A stretch of 64,000 nt of DNA from DASYLJ01 sp964432595 (GTDB lineage Bacteria; Desulfobacterota; Binatia; DP-6), in contig CAYSOF010000016.1 of the NCBI GenBank assembly GCA_964432595.1, positions 88,110-152,109 of the forward strand. Direction: 5' to 3'. The first letter of the stretch is position 1. Every line of letters begins with the position of its first letter. A program made the position numbers and the translations under genes. Below the pieces are notes generated by a model. That model had not been told where the DNA came from. It did not search any database and was given only the letters and a program-made list of their open reading frames with translations. This document shows, piece after piece, positions 18,335-26,841 of the stretch.

Positions 18335-19102
18335 ATGCGACTCCAGGGCAAGGTGTCGATCGTCACCGGCGCCGGGCAGGGCATCGGTGAGGCCTACGCG
18401 CGCCGCTTCGCGTCCGAGGGCGCGACCGTCGTCGTGGCCGACATCAACGCGGAGAAGGGCGCGGCGGTGGCGGCGTCGCTCGGCGCGCCCGCCGTGTTCG
18501 AGCGGCTCGACGTGTCGAGCGAGGACGATACGCAGCGCGTCGCCAAAGCGGTGTTCGACCGCTTCGGCCGCATCGACGTGCTGATCAACAACGCCGCCAT
18601 CTTCTACGGCATCGACAACTTCGACACGACGCTCGCCTACCTGCGCAAGATCTTCGACGTGAACTACTTCGGCACGTGGCTCATGTCGCGCGCCGTGTTC
18701 CCGTACATGGCGAAGAGCGGCGGCGGCTCCGTCATCAACCAGTCGTCGTCCGCGGCGTGGCTGCATCCCGAGTATCCGGTCATCGACGATCAGCTGCCGT
18801 CGTTCCACTACAGTGTGACGAAGGCGGCCATCAACGGCATGACGCACTTCATGGCCGGCACGGTCGGTCGCCAGAACATCCGTGTCAACGCGATCGCGCC
18901 GGGGCCGACGATGACCGAGGCGACGAAGACCGGCGTGCCGGAACAGTACCTCCAGTACATCATCGACATGCAGATGGCGATCCACCGCGCGCTCGAGCCG
19001 GACGACCTGACGGGCACCGCCGTCTGGCTCGCGTCGGACGACTCCAAGATGGTGACCGGGCAGTGCATTCCGGTCGACGGCGGCATGGTGATGCTCGGGT
19101 GA
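18335..19102 (+). CDS. SDR-family oxidoreductase
   Basis: A 255-residue short-chain dehydrogenase with TGAGQGIG (11-18), the NNAA motif (LINNAAIF), catalytic Ser near 137-139, Tyr159 and Lys163. The serine-to-tyrosine distance is about 21 residues instead of 13, caused by an insertion (LHPEYPVIDDQLPSF), so the active-site entrance is unusual. The C-terminal MVTGQCIPVDGGMVM is standard. Substrate unknown. Its stop overlaps the purE GTG as GTGA, which couples its translation to purine synthesis genes, although no functional link is evident. Confidence 0.85.
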   Translation: MRLQGKVSIVTGAGQGIGEAYARRFASEGATVVVADINAEKGAAVAASLGAPAVFERLDVSSEDDTQRVAKAVFDRFGRIDVLINNAAIFYGIDNFDTTLAYLRKIFDVNYFGTWLMSRAVFPYMAKSGGGSVINQSSSAAWLHPEYPVIDDQLPSFHYSVTKAAINGMTHFMAGTVGRQNIRVNAIAPGPTMTEATKTGVPEQYLQYIIDMQMAIHRALEPDDLTGTAVWLASDDSKMVTGQCIPVDGGMVMLG

Positions 19103-19596
19103 GCGCGCCACTCGTAGGTATCGTGATGGGCTCCCGCTCGGACTGGGAGACCATGCGTCACGCGGCGGACGTGCTCGAGAAGCTCGGCGTCGCGCACGAG
19201 GTGCGCGTCGTCTCGGCGCATCGCACGCCCGACCTGCTGTTCGAGTACGCGGACGGCGCCGAAGGGCGCGGGCTCGAGGTGCTCGTCGCGGGCGCGGGCG
19301 GCGCCGCGCATCTGCCGGGCATGCTCGCCGCGAAGACGGTGCTGCCGGTGCTCGGCGTGCCGGTCGAGTCGGCCGCGCTGCACGGCATCGACTCGATCCT
19401 GTCGATCGCGCAGATGCCGGGCGGCGTGCCCGTCGGGACGCTCGCCATCGGCAAGGCGGGCGCGACGAACGCCGGACTCCTCGCGGCCGCCATCCTCGGC
19501 GCGAAGCATCCGGCGGTGCGCGAGGCGCTGCGCCGCTTCCGCGCCGAGCAGACGTCGTCCGTTCTCGCCCATCCCGATCCAAGGAAACCGACGTGA
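19099..19596 (+). CDS. purE: N5-carboxyaminoimidazole ribonucleotide mutase
   Basis: Converts N5-CAIR to CAIR in de novo purine synthesis. The 165-residue protein has GSRSDWETM, the SAHRTPD loop with the catalytic histidine, and AGAGGAAHLPGM, all class I PurE features. The GTG start at 19099 overlaps the preceding stop (GTGA), and the purE stop in turn overlaps the GTG start of purK in the same way. The pairing with purK shows the two-step bacterial route is used. Confidence 0.95.
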   Translation: MSAPLVGIVMGSRSDWETMRHAADVLEKLGVAHEVRVVSAHRTPDLLFEYADGAEGRGLEVLVAGAGGAAHLPGMLAAKTVLPVLGVPVESAALHGIDSILSIAQMPGGVPVGTLAIGKAGATNAGLLAAAILGAKHPAVREALRRFRAEQTSSVLAHPDPRKPT

Positions 19597-20678
19597 ACAT
19601 CGGCGTGCTCGGCGGGGGCCAGCTCGGACGCATGCTGGCGCTGGCCGGGTACCCGCTCGGCCATGAGTTCGTCTTCCTCGACGCCGCACCGGAGGCGCTG
19701 AGCGGACTCGGGAGCCACATCGTGGCGCCGGTCGACGACGAGGCGGCGCTCGCGACGCTCGCGGAACGCGTCGACCTCGTCACGTACGAGTTCGAGAACG
19801 TGCCGGTCGCCGCCGCGCGCTTCGTGGCGGCTCGGAAGCCCGTCTTCCCGTCGCCGGTCGCGCTCGAAGCGTCGCAGGACCGGCTGGCGGAGAAGCGCTT
19901 CTTCGAGGCGCTCGGCATCCGCACGGCGCCGTACTGCGACGTCCGCGACCGGGCGGGGCTGGACGGCGCCGCGCGCGCGCTCGGGCTGCCGTTCATCCTG
20001 AAGACGCGGCGCCTCGGGTACGACGGCAAGGGGCAGGCCGTCATCCGCACCGCGGCGGAGCTCGAGGCCGCCTGGGCGCGCCTCGGCGGCGCGCCGTGCG
20101 TCGCCGAGGGCTTCGTCCGCTTCGCGCGCGAGCTGTCGGTCCTCGCCGTGCGCGGTCGCGACGGCGGGCTCGCGTTCTATCCGCTCGTCGAGAACCACCA
20201 CGCCGACGGCATCCTGCGCCGCTCGCTCGCGCCGGCACCGGCGGTGACGCCGGCGCTGCAGCAGGCGGCCGAGTCGTTGGCCACGCGCGTGCTCGAGCAG
20301 CTCGACTACGTCGGGGTGCTCGCGATCGAGCTCTTCCAGGTCGACGACGCGCTGGTCGCGAACGAGATGGCGCCGCGAGTGCACAACTCCGGGCACTGGA
20401 CGATCGAGGGCGCGGAGACGAGCCAATTCGAGAACCACGTGCGCGCGGTGACCGGTGCGCCGCTGGGCTCGACGGCGACGGTGGGGCACGCGGCCATGGT
20501 GAACCTGATCGGCGATTGGCCCGACCCCGCCGACGTGCTCGCGGTGCGCGGCGCGCACCTCCACCTCTACGGCAAGCAGTCGCGCCCGGGCCGCAAGGTC
20601 GGCCACGTGACGATCCGCAGCGACGACCCGGCGGCGGTCGTGCGCCGCGCGAAGCGCATCGAGGACATGATCAGATGA
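19593..20678 (+). CDS. purK: N5-carboxyaminoimidazole ribonucleotide synthase
   Basis: ATP-grasp enzyme of 361 residues that carboxylates AIR to N5-CAIR. It begins with the biotin-carboxylase-like loop GVLGGGQLGRMLALAGYPLG, then VDLVTYEFENVP, ATP-grasp segments ILKTRRLGYDGKGQAV and ELFQVDDALVANEMAPRVHN, then the SGHWTIEGAETSQFENH signature. GTG start at 19593, overlapping the purE stop. It converges on the CoA-transferase gene with an 8-bp overlap of the 3' ends. Confidence 0.95.
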   Translation: MNIGVLGGGQLGRMLALAGYPLGHEFVFLDAAPEALSGLGSHIVAPVDDEAALATLAERVDLVTYEFENVPVAAARFVAARKPVFPSPVALEASQDRLAEKRFFEALGIRTAPYCDVRDRAGLDGAARALGLPFILKTRRLGYDGKGQAVIRTAAELEAAWARLGGAPCVAEGFVRFARELSVLAVRGRDGGLAFYPLVENHHADGILRRSLAPAPAVTPALQQAAESLATRVLEQLDYVGVLAIELFQVDDALVANEMAPRVHNSGHWTIEGAETSQFENHVRAVTGAPLGSTATVGHAAMVNLIGDWPDPADVLAVRGAHLHLYGKQSRPGRKVGHVTIRSDDPAAVVRRAKRIEDMIR

Positions 20679-21882
20679 CGTCCTGCTCGCGCAGCCGTCC
20701 GACGTCGTCCCACGAGTAGCCGAGGATCTCCGTCAGGATCTCTTCCGTGTGCTGGCCGAACTCCGGGGCCGGCAGTCGAATGCTGCCCGGCGTCTCGCTG
20801 AGCCGCACCGGGACGCCGACGACCTGCGTGTCGCCGAACGCCGGATGCGCGAAGGTCGTCACGTAGCCGTTCGCCTGCACCTGCGGGTCGTCGGGCAGCT
20901 GGTCGACGGAGTTGACGATCGACACGATGAAGTCGCCGCCGCGCGCGAGCCGCTCCATCCACTCGGCGCGCGGGCGGGTCGCGAAGCGCGCGTCGAGCAG
21001 CTCGACGCAGGCGCCGCAGTTGCCCATGCGGTCCAGCATCGTCGCGAAGCGCGGGTCGGCGGCCGCCTCCTGTATCTCCAGCACGTCGCAGAGCGCCGGC
21101 CAGTAGCGGTCCGCCTGCAGCATCGACAGCGCGATCCATTCGCCGTCGGCGCACTGGTAGTGGTTCCAGAGCGGGTTCGTCGCGTACTTCCGCGGCACGC
21201 GGGGCAGGGCGCGCCCCAGCATGAGCCGCGCCGACAGCCCGAGGCCCTGCAGCCACGACATCGAGCCGAGATGGGACGCGTCGACCTCCTGCCCCCGTCC
21301 CGTCTTCTCGCGCGCGAGGAGCGCCGCGAGCACGCCGTAGGCGAGCATGACCGCGCCCATCTGGTCGGCGATGCCCCCGGCGATCGCGAGCGGCGGATGC
21401 TCGGGCTCGCCGGCCGACAGCATGATCCCCGAGCGCGCCAACCCGAGATAGTCGAACGACGGCGCACCGCTCTCCGGCCCGTCCGGCCCGTAGCCGGTGG
21501 CGCTCGCGTAGATGAGGCGCGGGTTGCGGGCGCGCAGCGTGGCCGCGCCGAGCCCGAGACGCCCCGCGACGCCCTTGCGGAAGTTCTGGACGAAGACGTC
21601 GGCGCGATCGGCGAGGCGCGCGACGATCTCGACGGCTTCCGGCTTCTTCAGGTCGACGGTCAGGCTCTTCTTGTTGCGGTTGTTCGCCTCGAAATAGAAG
21701 TTCGGGCGGTCCGTCAGATCGAGGCCCTGCGCGCGCAGCACGCCACGTCCGGGATCGCCGCCGACGCGCTCCTCGACTTTGATGACCTCGGCGCCGAGAT
21801 CGCCGAGCATCACCGACGCGACGGGACCCTGCTGCCAGATGGTCCAGTCGACGACGCGGATTCCTTCGAGCGGCATGGTCAT
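20671..21882 (-). CDS. CaiB/BaiF-type (class III) CoA-transferase
   Basis: A 403-residue family III CoA-transferase that moves CoA between acyl donors and carboxylic acids through an aspartyl intermediate. Visible motifs include the opening PLEGIRVVDWTIWQQGP, GAEVIKVE, NRNKKSLTVDLKKPEA, DVFVQNFRKGVAGRLGLG and the region with YGPDGP that precedes the catalytic aspartate (SFDYLG). The ATG at 21882 (MTMPLEGIRV) is favoured; 21876 and 21924 are alternatives. With two acyl-CoA ligases and a 3-oxoacid CoA-transferase within 10 kb, it fits acyl-CoA catabolism. Substrate unknown. Confidence 0.88.
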   Translation of the reverse strand: MTMPLEGIRVVDWTIWQQGPVASVMLGDLGAEVIKVEERVGGDPGRGVLRAQGLDLTDRPNFYFEANNRNKKSLTVDLKKPEAVEIVARLADRADVFVQNFRKGVAGRLGLGAATLRARNPRLIYASATGYGPDGPESGAPSFDYLGLARSGIMLSAGEPEHPPLAIAGGIADQMGAVMLAYGVLAALLAREKTGRGQEVDASHLGSMSWLQGLGLSARLMLGRALPRVPRKYATNPLWNHYQCADGEWIALSMLQADRYWPALCDVLEIQEAAADPRFATMLDRMGNCGACVELLDARFATRPRAEWMERLARGGDFIVSIVNSVDQLPDDPQVQANGYVTTFAHPAFGDTQVVGVPVRLSETPGSIRLPAPEFGQHTEEILTEILGYSWDDVGRLREQDVI

Positions 21883-21971
21883 GCGGCCGGAAGTCGCACG
21901 GCTCGCGGGCGGCTCGCAAGCCACGTCGGAGCGCTTGGGTCGCTGCGGTTTGCGTGCTACCTGGCGCCCCC

Positions 21972-22856
21972 ATGCGCGTGCTCGTGACGGGTGGGACCGG
22001 CCTGGTCGGGAAGGCGCTCTGCGACGCGCTTCGCGCCGCGGGCCATGCGGTGACGGTGGTGAGCCGCGAGCCGGGTCGCGTGCCCGGACCCTCGGTCGGC
22101 TGGGACGGCATTCGCTCGGCGGTCGCCGAGTCCGACGCGATCGTGAACCTCGCGGGCGCGTCGATCGCGTCCGGCCGCTGGACGGCGGCGCGGAAGGCCG
22201 AGATCCGTGCGAGCCGCATCGAAGCGACGCGGGCGCTCGTGCGCGCGATCGAGGAAGCGACGACGCGGCCCACGGTGCTGATCAACGCCTCGGCGATCGG
22301 CTGGTACGGTCCGCGCGGCGACGAGCCGCTCGACGAGAGCGCGCGGCCGGGCGACGACTTCCTCGCGCGCGTGTGTCGGGAGTGGGAAGCCGAGGCGCAG
22401 CGCGCCGAGCCGCTCGGCGTGCGCGTCGTGCGCCTGCGCATCGGCGTCGTGCTGGCGCCGAACGGCGGCGCGCTCGCGCGCATGCTGATCCCGTTCCGCG
22501 CCTGCCTCGGCGGTCCGATCGGCGGTGGCGGGCAGTGGATGTCGTGGGTGCATCGCGACGACGTCGTCGGCCTGATCCGCGAGGCGCTCGGCAACGACGC
22601 CTATGCGGGCGCCGTCAACGCGACGGCGCCGAACCCCGTGACGAATCGCGACTTCGTGCGCGCGCTCGGCCGCGCGCTCGAGCGGCCGGCCGTCATGCCG
22701 CTCCCGGGATTCGTGCTGCGTCTCGCCCTGGGCGAGATGGCCGCCATGCTGCTGCAGGGCCAGCGCGTGCTGCCCGCCGTCGCCGAGCGGAACGGCTACG
22801 CCTGGCGGCAGCCCGAGCTGGCTGCCGCCCTGGCCGCGTGTCTCGCGGCGGCCTGA
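21972..22856 (+). CDS. TIGR01777-family NAD-dependent epimerase-like protein
   Basis: A 294-residue extended-SDR protein similar to E. coli YfcH and SulA-related family TIGR01777. It shows VLVTGGTGLVGKALCDALRAAGH, IVNLAGASIASGRWTAARKAEIRASRI, the SAIGWYGPRGDEPLDE segment and WMSWVHRDDVVGLI. The last about 50 residues are the DUF1731 domain (MPLPGFVLRLALGEMAAMLL). Biological role is not established for the family; a nucleotide-sugar or cell-division-linked function has been suggested for some members. Convergent with the O-methyltransferase gene (3 bp between stops). Confidence 0.88.
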   Translation: MRVLVTGGTGLVGKALCDALRAAGHAVTVVSREPGRVPGPSVGWDGIRSAVAESDAIVNLAGASIASGRWTAARKAEIRASRIEATRALVRAIEEATTRPTVLINASAIGWYGPRGDEPLDESARPGDDFLARVCREWEAEAQRAEPLGVRVVRLRIGVVLAPNGGALARMLIPFRACLGGPIGGGGQWMSWVHRDDVVGLIREALGNDAYAGAVNATAPNPVTNRDFVRALGRALERPAVMPLPGFVLRLALGEMAAMLLQGQRVLPAVAERNGYAWRQPELAAALAACLAAA

Positions 22857-22859
22857 CCG

Positions 22860-23519
22860 TCAGCGCCGGGGACGGACCAGGAACAGGCCGTCCGCGACGG
22901 GCAGCATCACGGCGTCGACGCGGTCGTCGGCGACGAGCGCGTCGTTCAGCGCGCGTAGCGCCGTGGTCGACTCGTCGGTGTTCGCGGGGTCGGCGACGGC
23001 GCCGCTCCAGAGCACGTTGTCGAAGACGATGAGGCCGTTCGGTCGCATCCGCGGCAGCAGCTCTTCGTAGTAGTGGCGGTAGTTCGGCTTGTCGGCGTCG
23101 ATGAAGGCCAGGTCGATGTCGGGCGTTCGGGGCAGGCCGCGGAGGGTCTCCAGGGCCGGGCCGAGGCGCAGCTCGATGCGATCGTCCAGGCCGGCCCGTG
23201 TCCAGGCCTTGCGGGCGATCGCCGTCCACTCTTCGCTCACGTCGCAGCAGAGCAGGCGTCCGCCGTCGGCGAGCCCGCGCGCGATGCAGATCGCGCTGTA
23301 ACCCGTGAACGTCCCCACCTCGACCGCCGTGCGGGCGTCGAGGAGCCGGGCGAGCAGCGTCAGGAAGGCGCCCTGCTCGACGGCGATCTGCATCATGCTG
23401 ATGCCGCCGAGCGCCACGGTCTCCGCCTGCAGGTCGCGGAGCACGGGGTCCAACGGCGGATTGTGGCTCACGAGATACGAGTAGACCTCGGGGGTGAGCG
23501 AGATGAACTTGTCGTGCAT
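22860..23519 (-). CDS. SAM-dependent O-methyltransferase (CCoAOMT family)
   Basis: A 219-residue class I methyltransferase of the caffeoyl-CoA/catechol O-methyltransferase type. It has AVEVGTFTGYSAICIARGL (SAM motif I), LLCCDVSEEWTAIA, the metal-binding IDLAFIDADKPNYRHYYE and the LIVFDNVLWSGAVADP segment that follows. Such enzymes use Mg2+ and methylate vicinal hydroxyls on small molecules. The ATG at 23519 (MHDKFISL) fits family N-termini. The GH84-like gene ends 60 bp upstream of it on the same strand. Confidence 0.9.
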   Translation of the reverse strand: MHDKFISLTPEVYSYLVSHNPPLDPVLRDLQAETVALGGISMMQIAVEQGAFLTLLARLLDARTAVEVGTFTGYSAICIARGLADGGRLLCCDVSEEWTAIARKAWTRAGLDDRIELRLGPALETLRGLPRTPDIDLAFIDADKPNYRHYYEELLPRMRPNGLIVFDNVLWSGAVADPANTDESTTALRALNDALVADDRVDAVMLPVADGLFLVRPRR

Positions 23520-23579
23520 GCCCGAACCTAGCACCGGACGTCGGGGCGGCGAAGCAGCGAGCCCGGCGTGTCGGGCCGC

Positions 23580-25337
23580 TCAGGGCAGATCGAGCGCGAC
23601 GGCCGTCGCGTCGCCCGCGGGCGTCGCGACGACCAGGGCGGTGGCCGGCCGCGCCACGACGGCATCGAACGTGCCGTCCGGCCCGAGCGGCACGGTCGTT
23701 CCGTCGACCGCGAGCGTGAGCGGCGTCGCGCCCGCCGATTGGCGGCCGTGCCATTCGGTGAGGAATCCGGCCGCCGCCTCGAGCAGCCGCCGATGGACGT
23801 TGCGGTCGGTGATGAAGCGCACGTCCGTCAGGCTGACCGGAATGATCGCAAGCGCCTTGCCGTGGACGTTCAGGCCGAGCTCCGGACAGAAGCGGATGTC
23901 GGCGCTCGTGAGCGCGCCGAGGCAGCGCACGAACTCGCCGACGTCTGCCGGCGCCGGCGGCGTCGCGAACGCCCCCAGCGCGGCCACGGTGGCGGCGTCC
24001 GGCGGCAGCACGCGGCCGGCGAGACGAATGGTGGTCGCCGACGGCTCGACGACCAGCGACGCGAACGAGGGCTTCATCGCGCGCAGCAGCTGCCCGACCT
24101 GCGCGCCCTGCGCGACGTGCGCCGCGAGCTCGCTCACCCACGGCGCGATCTCCGCCCCGAGCGGGGTGCCGCCGAGCGACGCGGCGATCGCATCCGGTGC
24201 GGCGGCCTGACGTGCGAGCTCGGCGTCGAGCGCGGCGACGTCGGCCTGCCACGCGCCCGTCGGCCAGCTCGTCACGACCCGTTCGATCACCGACGACAAG
24301 GCGACCGCGTCGTCGAGGTCGAGGCCGGAGCTGCGCGTCTGCTCCGCGAGGAGGCGCAGCCCGGGGCCGGCGTCGAGCGCGGCGAGCGCCGACGCCCACG
24401 ACGCCTCGGCGTCGTACGCGCGCGGATCGCGCAAGTAGTCGGCGCCGGTCGCGAGGGCGACGAGGCTCGCATACGGCTGCGTCATCGGATTGAGGAGATG
24501 ACCCGCGAGGACGTCGGGCAGGTCGGGTGCGCGGCCCGTCAACGGCCCGAGGTGCAGATTGTTCGAGAGCACCACGTCGTTGACCGGGTAGTTGTCCCAG
24601 AGGACGACCGGATGGCGGCCGACGCACGCGCGGCGGGCGACGGCCTCGGCGCGCGTGATGGTCTCGGTGATGACGCCCGCGCCCGTCCAGCCGACGGGCA
24701 TGCCGCGGCGGAGGCGGCGGCCGAGCTCCGTGTGGTACGGGCGGCACGTGGTGCCCGCGTAGTCGGTCGGCACCATGAACGCGAGGCGCGGCAGCCCGCG
24801 CGTGCGCAGCCAGCGATCGACCCGGTTCGTCAGGTCCGCGTGCGCGCGCGCGACCGCCGGCGGCCCGTCGTCGCCGTACTTCGCGAGGTCACCGGGATGC
24901 GTCAGCCCCTCCGGCACGTCGTCGAAGAAGAGTGCGAAGCGCCGCACCCGCGCGCCGGCGAGCTGCGCGAGCTTCGCGGTGAGCGCGCGGAAGTCGTCGT
25001 CGCACGTGTAGCAGACGTCGAGCGCCGGGCTGATCGCATAGACGAAGCGCACCCGCGCCTCGCGCGCCGCGACGGCGCTCGCGCGCAGATCGGTGAGCTC
25101 GGCGGCGGGGTAGGGATCGCGCCAGCGGTCGCGGTGGTACGGATCGTTCTTCGGCCCGTACACGAACGTGTTCATGCCGCGCTCGCCGAGGAAGCGGATG
25201 ACGTCGCGCCGCGCCGTCCCGCTCCAGGGCTTCCCGTAGTAGCCCTCGACCACGCCGCGCATGGAAGGTGTCTTCGCCATCGCCGCCCCGCCGGCGAGCG
25301 CGAGGCAGAGCGCCACGAGCATCGCACCGGATCGCAT
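23580..25337 (-). CDS. Exported GH84 beta-N-acetylglucosaminidase-like enzyme
   Basis: A 585-residue protein with a Sec signal peptide (1 to about 21, ending GGAAMA). The catalytic domain shows the GH84 hallmarks RGVVEGYYGKPWS (about 27-39), YGPKNDPYHRDRWRDPY and FALFFDDVPEGL with the adjacent catalytic aspartates Asp139-Asp140. That pair is used for substrate-assisted hydrolysis of N-acetylglucosaminides, as in O-GlcNAcase and clostridial NagJ. PVVLWDNYPVND, seen in the same family, follows. The C-terminal about 220 residues are helical, then end in a beta-type region. It may trim GlcNAc from glycans or peptidoglycan fragments outside the cytoplasm; the substrate is inference. Confidence 0.88.
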   Translation of the reverse strand: MRSGAMLVALCLALAGGAAMAKTPSMRGVVEGYYGKPWSGTARRDVIRFLGERGMNTFVYGPKNDPYHRDRWRDPYPAAELTDLRASAVAAREARVRFVYAISPALDVCYTCDDDFRALTAKLAQLAGARVRRFALFFDDVPEGLTHPGDLAKYGDDGPPAVARAHADLTNRVDRWLRTRGLPRLAFMVPTDYAGTTCRPYHTELGRRLRRGMPVGWTGAGVITETITRAEAVARRACVGRHPVVLWDNYPVNDVVLSNNLHLGPLTGRAPDLPDVLAGHLLNPMTQPYASLVALATGADYLRDPRAYDAEASWASALAALDAGPGLRLLAEQTRSSGLDLDDAVALSSVIERVVTSWPTGAWQADVAALDAELARQAAAPDAIAASLGGTPLGAEIAPWVSELAAHVAQGAQVGQLLRAMKPSFASLVVEPSATTIRLAGRVLPPDAATVAALGAFATPPAPADVGEFVRCLGALTSADIRFCPELGLNVHGKALAIIPVSLTDVRFITDRNVHRRLLEAAAGFLTEWHGRQSAGATPLTLAVDGTTVPLGPDGTFDAVVARPATALVVATPAGDATAVALDLP

Positions 25338-25416
25338 CGGCAGGGGCTATACGCCCGTGCCGGCGAGACCGGCAACACCTTTACAGCCGGCGCGGCGCTC
25401 GGGCAGAGTGCGCGCC

Positions 25417-26841
25417 ATGTCGGATCTGGCGTTTCGTCCCGCACACGAGATCGCCGCCGCCGTGCGCCGCCGCGAGCTCTCGCCGGTCGAGGTCATGGAG
25501 GCGACGCTGGCCCGCGTCGACGCGCTCAACCCGTCGCTGAACGCGTTCGTCGCGCTGCGCGCCGACCAGGCGATGCAGGAGGCGCGCGCGCTCGCCGACC
25601 GTATCGCGCGCGGTGACGATCCGGGACCGCTCGCGGGCGTCCCCTTCGGCGTGAAGGACGAGGAGTCGCTCGCGGGGCTCGCCACGACGTACGGCTCGGT
25701 GCCGTTCCGCGACAACATGGCGACGCGCGACTCGACGCAGGTGGCGCGCCTGCGCCGCGCGGGCGCGATCCCGATCGGCAAGACGAACATGCCGGAGTTC
25801 GGGTCGACGGCGTTCACGAAGAACCACCTGTTCGGCGTGACGCGCAACCCGTGGAACCTCGCGCGCACGCCCGGCGGCTCGAGCGGCGGCTCGTCGGCGG
25901 CGGTGGCGTCCGGCATGGTGCCGATCGCGACCGGCGGCGACGGCGGCGGCTCCATCCGCATCCCCGCATCGTACACGGGGCTCGTCGGCATCAAGGCGAC
26001 GTTCGGTCGCATCTCGCGCGGGCCGCTGTCGGTGCGTGACTGGGTCGACACGATCTCGCGCGGCCCGCTCACCCGCTGCGTCACCGACACGGCGCTCTGC
26101 CTCGACGCCGTCGCCGGCTACGACCCGACCGATCCCGATTCGCTGGCGCACCATGGCGGCTCGTACGCCGGCGCGCTGGAGCGCGTCCCGTCCGGGCTGC
26201 GGCTCGCCTACCACCCGACGCTCGGGTACGCGCGCGTCGACGCCGGCGTGCGGGCGCTCGTCGAGCGCGCGGTCGACGTCCTCGGACGCGCGCTCGCGCG
26301 GCCCGTCGAGACCATCGACGATCGGCTGACCGACGTCGGCTTCGCCTGGGCGGCGCTCAACAGCTTCCAGACGTTCGGCCGGCTCGCGCCGCTCGTCGAG
26401 ACGCATCGCGCCGACTGGGGGCGCGGGTTCCTGAAGGGCATCTCGTTCGGCCAGACGCTCGGTGCGGCCGACGTCGCCCGCTGCCAGGAGGAGCGACGGC
26501 GGCTGATCGACGAGGTGGCCGCCGTCTTCGCCCGCTGCGACGTCCTGCTGACCCCGACCGTGCCGACGACGGCGTTCGCCGCGGGCGGCCCGATGCCGGC
26601 GGAGATCGACGGCGCGAAGCTGCCGTCGCCGATCCACGCCGTCGCCTTCTCGTATCCGTTCAACATGACGGGGCACCCGGCGATCACGGTGCGCTGCGGG
26701 ATCGCGCCCGACGGACTGCCCGTCGGCCTGCAGCTGGTCGTCGAGCGCGGCCGCGAGGACCTGCTCCTGCAGGTGGCGCGCGCCTACGAGCGCGAGAACC
26801 CGGCGACCGAGTGGCCGCGGGAGCCGAGGCCCGGGACGTGA
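25417..26841 (+). CDS. Amidase signature family amidohydrolase
   Basis: A 474-residue amidase with the Ser-cisSer-Lys triad. The lysine is in AGVPFGVKDEE, and the glycine/serine-rich signature is RTPGGSSGGSSAAVASGM, followed by GGDGGGSIRIPASYTGLVGIKAT. The C-terminus (HPAITVRCGIAPDGLPVGLQLV) is standard for the family. There are no GatB/GatC neighbours and no GatA-specific features that I can confirm, so a catabolic amide hydrolase is more likely than tRNA amidotransferase subunit A. Cytoplasmic: no signal peptide from the ATG at 25417. Its stop overlaps the GTG of the acyl-CoA ligase gene, so the two are probably coupled. Confidence 0.88.
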   Translation: MSDLAFRPAHEIAAAVRRRELSPVEVMEATLARVDALNPSLNAFVALRADQAMQEARALADRIARGDDPGPLAGVPFGVKDEESLAGLATTYGSVPFRDNMATRDSTQVARLRRAGAIPIGKTNMPEFGSTAFTKNHLFGVTRNPWNLARTPGGSSGGSSAAVASGMVPIATGGDGGGSIRIPASYTGLVGIKATFGRISRGPLSVRDWVDTISRGPLTRCVTDTALCLDAVAGYDPTDPDSLAHHGGSYAGALERVPSGLRLAYHPTLGYARVDAGVRALVERAVDVLGRALARPVETIDDRLTDVGFAWAALNSFQTFGRLAPLVETHRADWGRGFLKGISFGQTLGAADVARCQEERRRLIDEVAAVFARCDVLLTPTVPTTAFAAGGPMPAEIDGAKLPSPIHAVAFSYPFNMTGHPAITVRCGIAPDGLPVGLQLVVERGREDLLLQVARAYERENPATEWPREPRPGT

